A stretch of 25,465 bases of DNA, taken from the NCBI GenBank assembly GCA_002454505.1, contig DKJA01000036.1, positions 9,194-34,658 on the forward strand, read 5' to 3'. The stretch is from Oxalobacteraceae bacterium UBA6704 (GTDB taxonomy: Bacteria; Pseudomonadota; Gammaproteobacteria; Burkholderiales; Burkholderiaceae_D). The notes beneath the pieces are model-generated. The model was not told where the DNA came from, did no database searches, and worked only from the letters and a program-made list of their open reading frames with translations. This document shows positions 21,749-25,465 of the stretch, in pieces (the first letter of the stretch is position 1; the number at the start of each line of letters is the position of its first letter). The translations under genes and the position numbers were made by a program.

Positions 21749-24499
21749 ATGTCCCTTCACCTGACCAAGGCTGCCGCGGCAGCCGTGCTGGCGGCCAGCG
21801 TCCTCGCCGCCTGCCATTCCGACACGCCCGAATCGCTGGTGGCGGAGGCCAAGCAGTACCAGCAGAAGGGCGACAACAAGGCCGCCATCATCCAGCTGAA
21901 GAACGCGCTGGAAAAGAATCCCGACGACGCGCAGGCGCGCTTCCTGCTGGCCAGCATCGCGCTGCAGACGGACGACGTGCTGACGGCGGAAAAGGAAGCA
22001 CGCCGCGCGCTGGCGCTGAAATTCCCGGCCGAGCAGGCGCTGCCAGTGCTGGGCAATGCGCTGCTGTTGCAGGGCAAGCTGGACGAGGCATTGGCCGAGA
22101 CGGAGAAAGGGCCGCAGACGGCCGACCTGCTGGCGGTGCGCGGCAATGCCCTGCAGGGCCTGGGCAAGCCGGACGAAGCGAAGCAGGCCTTCGATGCCGC
22201 CCTGGTCAAGCAGCCCGGCCACGGCGAGGCGATGACGGGCCTGGCGCGGCTGGCCGCGCTGCAGAAGGACTGGGACGGCGCGCTGCGGCTGGCCAACGAC
22301 GCGATCGCCAGGGATGCGAAGAACGTCGGCGCCTGGCAGCTGAAGGCCGAACTGCTGCGCGTGCAGAACAAGCCGGAAGAAGCGATGGCCGCCTACCAGC
22401 AGATCCTCAAGATCAAGCCGGAACACCGTACCGCCCACCTGGAACAGGCCGCGCTGCACATCGCCGCCGGCAAGCTCGATGCCGCCCAGGCCGATATCGA
22501 AGCGGCCCGCAAGACGACGCCGGGCAGCTACCTGGTCGCCTACCACCAGGCGCTGCTGGACTTCTCGCGCGGCAAGATGACCGATGCCCAGGCCAACCTG
22601 CTGAAGGTGATGCAGGCCGCGCCGAACCACATGCCCAGCGTGCTGCTGGCCGGTGCCGTCGAGCTGAACCTGGGGCTGCTGGAACAGGCCGAGAAGGACC
22701 TGCGCAAGTATGTGGAATGGAATCCCGGCAATGTGTATGCCCGCAAGATGCTGGTCAGCACGCTGCTGAAATCGAACCAGCCCCGCGAAGCGCAGACCAT
22801 CCTCGCGCCGGCGCTGCAGGGCAACGTGGTTGACGCGGGCTGGCTGCAGCTGGCCGGCGATGCGGCGATGCTGACGCAGGATTACGCCAAGGCCAGCGGC
22901 TACCTGGCCGCGGCCATCAAGCTGGAGCCGGGCCGCGCGGCCACCCATACGTCGCTGGGCACGATGAAGCTGGCGCAGGGCGACGCGGCCGGCGGCATTG
23001 CCGAACTGGAGAAGGCGGTGGCGCTGGATCCGGCCTCGCTGCCGTCCGGCACCGCGCTGGTCGAGGCGCTGCTGCAGACGGGCGCCACCGACAAGGCGGT
23101 GGCCGCCGTTGCCACGCTGGAGAAAACCCACGCCGGCAGCGTCGAACTGCAACTGCTGAAAGGCCGCACGCTGCTGGCCAAGCAGGACGTGCCGAATGCC
23201 CGCGCCGCCTTCGAACGGGCGCAGACGATCGATGCGGCCTCGTTCCCGGCCGCCGCCAGCCTGGCCCAGCTCGACATGGCCGACCGCAAGCCGGACCAGG
23301 CCCGCAAACGCTTCGAGACGCTGCTGGCGAAAGACGGCAAGAACATCGAAGTGCTGACCGCGCTGGCCACGCTGGACAAGAGCCAGGGCCGCAACGACGA
23401 AGCCACCGCGTGGCTGGAAAAGGCCAGCCAGCAGAATCCCGATGACCTGAAGGCGGCGCTCCGGCTGGCCATGCACTACACGGCCAGCGGCGAACCGCAA
23501 AAGGCGCAGACGATGCTGCGCAAGCTGCAGGTGGCGCATGCCGACGATGCGGGCCTGCTGGACGTGCTGGGCCAGGCGCAGGTGGCCAGCAAGGATGGCG
23601 CGGCGGCGCTGGAGACCTTCGGCAAGCTGGTGGCCGTGATGCCGCGCGCGGCATTGCCGCAGATGCGCCTGGCGGGCGCGCAGATGATGACGAACAATCC
23701 GGCCGCCGCCGCCGCCAGCATGGACAAGGCGGTCAGCCTGGAGCCGGACAATATCCAGCCCTATATCGGCAAGGCCGAACTGGCCGTGGCGCGGGGCGAC
23801 CAGGCGCAGGCGCTGGCCGTGGTGCGGCAGGTGCAGAAGCGCTTCCCGAAAGTGGCCGTCGGCTACCTGCTGGAAGGCGACCTGCTGGCCCAGCAGGGCA
23901 AGCCCGCGCTGGCCGTCAAGCCGTACGAGCAGGCGCTGGCCATCAGCGATGCGCCGCCGGTGGTGATCAAGGTGGCCAAGGCGCTGCGCGATGCCGGCAA
24001 GGCGGCCGAGGCCGACCAGCGGGTGGCCGCCTACCGCATCACCCATCCGGACGAGCCGCTGACGTCCGTTTATCTCGCGGAAATCCAGATCGCGCAGAAG
24101 CAGTTCCCGCAGGCGGCGAAACTGCTGGAAAGCGTCGCCGCGAAAGCGCCCGAGAATGCGCTGGTGCTGAACAACCTGGCGTGGGTCTACCAGCAGCAGA
24201 AGGACGAGCGGGCGCTGTCGACGGCCGAGCGGGTGCTGAAACTGAACGACACCGATCCGAACGTGCTCGACACGGTGGGCTGGATCCTCGTCGAACAGGG
24301 CAAGGCGGAGCGGGGCCTGGCGCTGCTGCGCAAGGCGGCTGCCGCGGCGCCGAAATCGCCCGATATCCAGTACCACCTGGGCGCGGCACTGTTGAAAAAT
24401 GGCGACAAGGCCGGTGCCCGCAAGGCGCTGGAAACGGCGCTTGCCGGGCCGGCGTTCGGCGATGCGAAGCAGGCGAAGGCATTGCTGGAGCAGCTGTGA
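21749..24499 (+). CDS. prsT: PEP-CTERM system TPR-repeat lipoprotein PrsT
   Basis: This 916-residue protein is close to the usual size of the family (about 900). The N-terminus is a lipoprotein signal: Lys7, a hydrophobic run, and lipobox LAAC with lipidated Cys22. The next residue is His, not Asp, so outer membrane sorting is likely. The remainder is a nearly continuous TPR array of the order of 20 or more helical pairs. Examples are AKQYQQKGDNKAAIIQLKNA near the start and VLNNLAWVYQQQKDERALST near the end. TPR superhelices bind proteins. In exopolysaccharide systems such lipoproteins resemble the scaffold parts of AlgK/PelB-type secretion. PrsT is a marker gene of XrtA/PEP-CTERM loci, and its exact role is unproven. 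It ends the + strand operon; no clear terminator follows. Confidence 0.93.
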   Translation: MSLHLTKAAAAAVLAASVLAACHSDTPESLVAEAKQYQQKGDNKAAIIQLKNALEKNPDDAQARFLLASIALQTDDVLTAEKEARRALALKFPAEQALPVLGNALLLQGKLDEALAETEKGPQTADLLAVRGNALQGLGKPDEAKQAFDAALVKQPGHGEAMTGLARLAALQKDWDGALRLANDAIARDAKNVGAWQLKAELLRVQNKPEEAMAAYQQILKIKPEHRTAHLEQAALHIAAGKLDAAQADIEAARKTTPGSYLVAYHQALLDFSRGKMTDAQANLLKVMQAAPNHMPSVLLAGAVELNLGLLEQAEKDLRKYVEWNPGNVYARKMLVSTLLKSNQPREAQTILAPALQGNVVDAGWLQLAGDAAMLTQDYAKASGYLAAAIKLEPGRAATHTSLGTMKLAQGDAAGGIAELEKAVALDPASLPSGTALVEALLQTGATDKAVAAVATLEKTHAGSVELQLLKGRTLLAKQDVPNARAAFERAQTIDAASFPAAASLAQLDMADRKPDQARKRFETLLAKDGKNIEVLTALATLDKSQGRNDEATAWLEKASQQNPDDLKAALRLAMHYTASGEPQKAQTMLRKLQVAHADDAGLLDVLGQAQVASKDGAAALETFGKLVAVMPRAALPQMRLAGAQMMTNNPAAAAASMDKAVSLEPDNIQPYIGKAELAVARGDQAQALAVVRQVQKRFPKVAVGYLLEGDLLAQQGKPALAVKPYEQALAISDAPPVVIKVAKALRDAGKAAEADQRVAAYRITHPDEPLTSVYLAEIQIAQKQFPQAAKLLESVAAKAPENALVLNNLAWVYQQQKDERALSTAERVLKLNDTDPNVLDTVGWILVEQGKAERGLALLRKAAAAAPKSPDIQYHLGAALLKNGDKAGARKALETALAGPAFGDAKQAKALLEQL

Positions 24500-24539
24500 C
24501 GGGCGTGCAAAAAACTTCGTAAGCGGCCTCAAAAGCAGC

Positions 24540-24568
24540 TTTAAAAGTTTTATTAAACGCAATACAAT
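24540..24568 (+). promoter_or_regulatory. Sigma-70-like promoter for the N-acyl amino acid synthase gene
   Basis: A -35 box TTTAAA (24540-24545, four of six) is followed by a 17-base spacer and a -10 box TACAAT (24563-24568, five of six). The start would lie near 24575, giving a leader of about 90 bases. Assigned by eye. Confidence 0.5.
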
Positions 24569-24588
24569 AGACCAAAACTATACGTAGA

Positions 24589-24652
24589 TTTGCCGGACAC
24601 ATGAACGTTGCCGCAGCTCGCTCCAGCTGCGGCCGCCGGACGGTTCGGCAAA
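24589..24652 (+). promoter_or_regulatory. Nested two-stem leader structure reaching the ribosome binding site
   Basis: The inner hairpin has perfect 9-base arms GCCGCAGCT (24610-24618) and AGCTGCGGC (24625-24633) with a 6-base loop. An outer stem pairs TTTGCCGGAC (24589-24598) with GTTCGGCAAA (24643-24652), with nine Watson-Crick pairs and one G-U. The outer arm covers the first two bases of the ribosome binding site AAGGGGAG (24651-24658). This could modulate translation. It matches no riboswitch class I know. Confidence 0.45.
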
Positions 24653-24658
24653 GGGGAG
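24651..24658 (+). promoter_or_regulatory. Strong ribosome binding site of the N-acyl amino acid synthase gene
   Basis: AAGGGGAG lies 6 bases before ATG 24665 and decides against the upstream in-frame ATG at 24608, whose initiation region would be close to the inner hairpin. Confidence 0.75.
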
Positions 24659-24664
24659 CGTGCT

Positions 24665-25432
24665 ATGAACTCAGAGTTCACCAGGGTCGATGACAGCGAC
24701 CAGTATCCGCCGGACGACGATTTCGCGTCCGGCGAGCCACTGATCTGTGCCGTCGAAGAGGACAACTCTGCCAACATAACGCATGTGACTATCAATCAAA
24801 CCGATTTCGGCATTCGTGTTGCCGATACCGAGGCCGGGCGTGCTTCCGTAAGCATGCTCATCAACAAAATGTATGCGTGGCGGGGCTATTCCGGCACCCA
24901 CCGCATCGACAACAATCCGAACCGCATCACGCTCGCCGCATCGGACAAGGGCGAAGTGATCGGCACCGTCACGCTGGGCATCGATTCGTCGGTGGGCATC
25001 CTGGCCGACGAGGTGTTCCACGATTACGTGGACGAGTTCCGCGCGCGCGGCGCCAAGGTCTGCGAGATCACCAAGCTGGCCTTCGCGCCGCACGTGAAAT
25101 CGAAGAACGCGCTGGCGTCGCTGTTCCACGTGCTGTTCATCTACGGCCATTACCTGCACCGCTGCACGGACGTGTTCATCGAGGTCAATCCGCGGCACCG
25201 GCGCTACTACATGAACATGCTGGGCTTCACGCAGATCGGCGAAATGCGCAGCAATCCCCGCGTGGATGCGCCTGCCTTCCTGCTGTACGTCAGCATGGAT
25301 TATGTGAACGAGCAGATCCGCAAGCTGGGCGGCAGCAGCAGCCATCCGGAGGGCGAGCGTTCGCTGTATCCGTTCTTCTTCTCGCCGCGCGAGGAGCGGG
25401 GCATCGCCAACCGGCTGCTGGAGATGGGTTGA
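24665..25432 (+). CDS. PEP-CTERM/exosortase-associated N-acyl amino acid synthase (FeeM-type)
   Basis: This 255-residue protein belongs to the GNAT-like FeeM family, relatives of acyl-homoserine lactone synthases. They join a long fatty acyl chain from acyl-ACP to an amino acid, giving long-chain N-acyl amino acids. Typical segments are NKMYAWRGY (67-75), GEVIGTVTLGIDS (96-108), the long ADEVFHDYVDEFRARGAKVCEITKLAF (114-140) and FIEVNPRHRRYYMNMLGF (171-188). The first 35 residues are acidic and probably disordered (DDSDQYPPDDDF). The C-terminal tail (from about 215) is not part of the GNAT core. Published work has linked this family to PEP-CTERM/exosortase loci. The ACP at 12191-12439 is a candidate partner. 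The gene has its own promoter and leader, apart from the prsT operon. The product and its role are unknown here. Confidence 0.87.
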   Translation: MNSEFTRVDDSDQYPPDDDFASGEPLICAVEEDNSANITHVTINQTDFGIRVADTEAGRASVSMLINKMYAWRGYSGTHRIDNNPNRITLAASDKGEVIGTVTLGIDSSVGILADEVFHDYVDEFRARGAKVCEITKLAFAPHVKSKNALASLFHVLFIYGHYLHRCTDVFIEVNPRHRRYYMNMLGFTQIGEMRSNPRVDAPAFLLYVSMDYVNEQIRKLGGSSSHPEGERSLYPFFFSPREERGIANRLLEMG

Positions 25433-25465
25433 GCCCGTAAAAGGCGGGACGAAAAAAAACCTGGG
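25433..25465. other. Right-edge non-coding tail
   Basis: The last 33 bases after the stop hold a weak CCCG/CGGG pairing (25434-25437 with 25445-25448) and a run of eight A (25452-25459). On the minus strand this run would read as a U-tract, possibly the end of a terminator for a gene lying beyond the window. Nothing more can be said. Confidence 0.25.

Larger units (their letters stand above)
24500..24664 (+). promoter_or_regulatory. Intergenic leader region before the N-acyl amino acid synthase gene
   Basis: These 165 bases separate prsT from the last gene. The first 80 bases are unusually AT-rich and carry a sigma-70-like promoter. The rest is GC-rich and folds into two nested stems up to the ribosome binding site. 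No stem followed by a U-run is seen after prsT, so some read-through from prsT is likely. Confidence 0.6.

Noticed and set aside
24500..24560. Possible terminator after prsT (AAAGCAGCTTT and CTTTAAAAG)
   Set aside because: The stems are very short, leave one or no loop bases and are AT pairs; no stable GC stem precedes the T-run.

Overview
The window is GC-rich, densely coded DNA that looks like a betaproteobacterium of the Oxalobacteraceae (Massilia, Duganella and relatives). This rests on gene content and base composition, not on a marker gene. Apart from its left edge, it is a large part of an exosortase A (XrtA)/PEP-CTERM-associated exopolysaccharide locus. No exosortase, PEP-CTERM substrate, Wzx/Wzy-type gene, RNA gene, insertion sequence or CRISPR array is visible.

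Layout. (1) 2-2224: the C-terminal end of a probable 3-hydroxyacyl-CoA dehydrogenase (+), then a GNAT acetyltransferase and nadB (both -), which are housekeeping genes at the border. (2) 2399-8500 (+): an undecaprenyl-phosphate sugar transferase, the histidine kinase PrsK, the sigma-54 activator PrsR and a double-VanZ membrane protein. (3) 14807 down to 8504 (-): PLP-dependent aminotransferase, FemAB/GNAT-type acyltransferase, acyl carrier protein, two exosortase-A-associated alpha/beta-hydrolases, a GT4-like glycosyltransferase and a secreted TPR protein, nearly all overlapping or spaced by a few bases. (4) 15043-24499 (+), divergent from block 3: acyl-CoA ligase, PLP-dependent decarboxylase, asparagine-synthase-like protein, two GT2-like glycosyltransferases and the TPR lipoprotein PrsT, also with start/stop overlaps. 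(5) 24665-25432 (+): a FeeM-type N-acyl amino acid synthase with its own promoter and a structured leader.

How they may work together. The sugar transferase would start a lipid-linked glycan, and the three glycosyltransferases would extend it. PrsK/PrsR would regulate, probably through RpoN. PrsT and the small TPR protein would act in the envelope. Tightly interleaved with these is a small-molecule module (ligase, ACP, decarboxylase, aminotransferase, Asn-synthase-like protein, two hydrolases, FemAB-like transferase and N-acyl amino acid synthase). Its individual families are known companions of XrtA loci, but the chemistry they carry out together is, to my knowledge, not established.

Most interesting points: an Asn-synthase-like protein with Ser in place of the glutaminase Cys2, a hydrolase with Arg at the nucleophile elbow, a Cys-nucleophile hydrolase next to it, a sigma-54-like element before the sugar transferase gene, and two leaders (sugar transferase and N-acyl amino acid synthase) in which a hairpin arm runs into the ribosome binding site.
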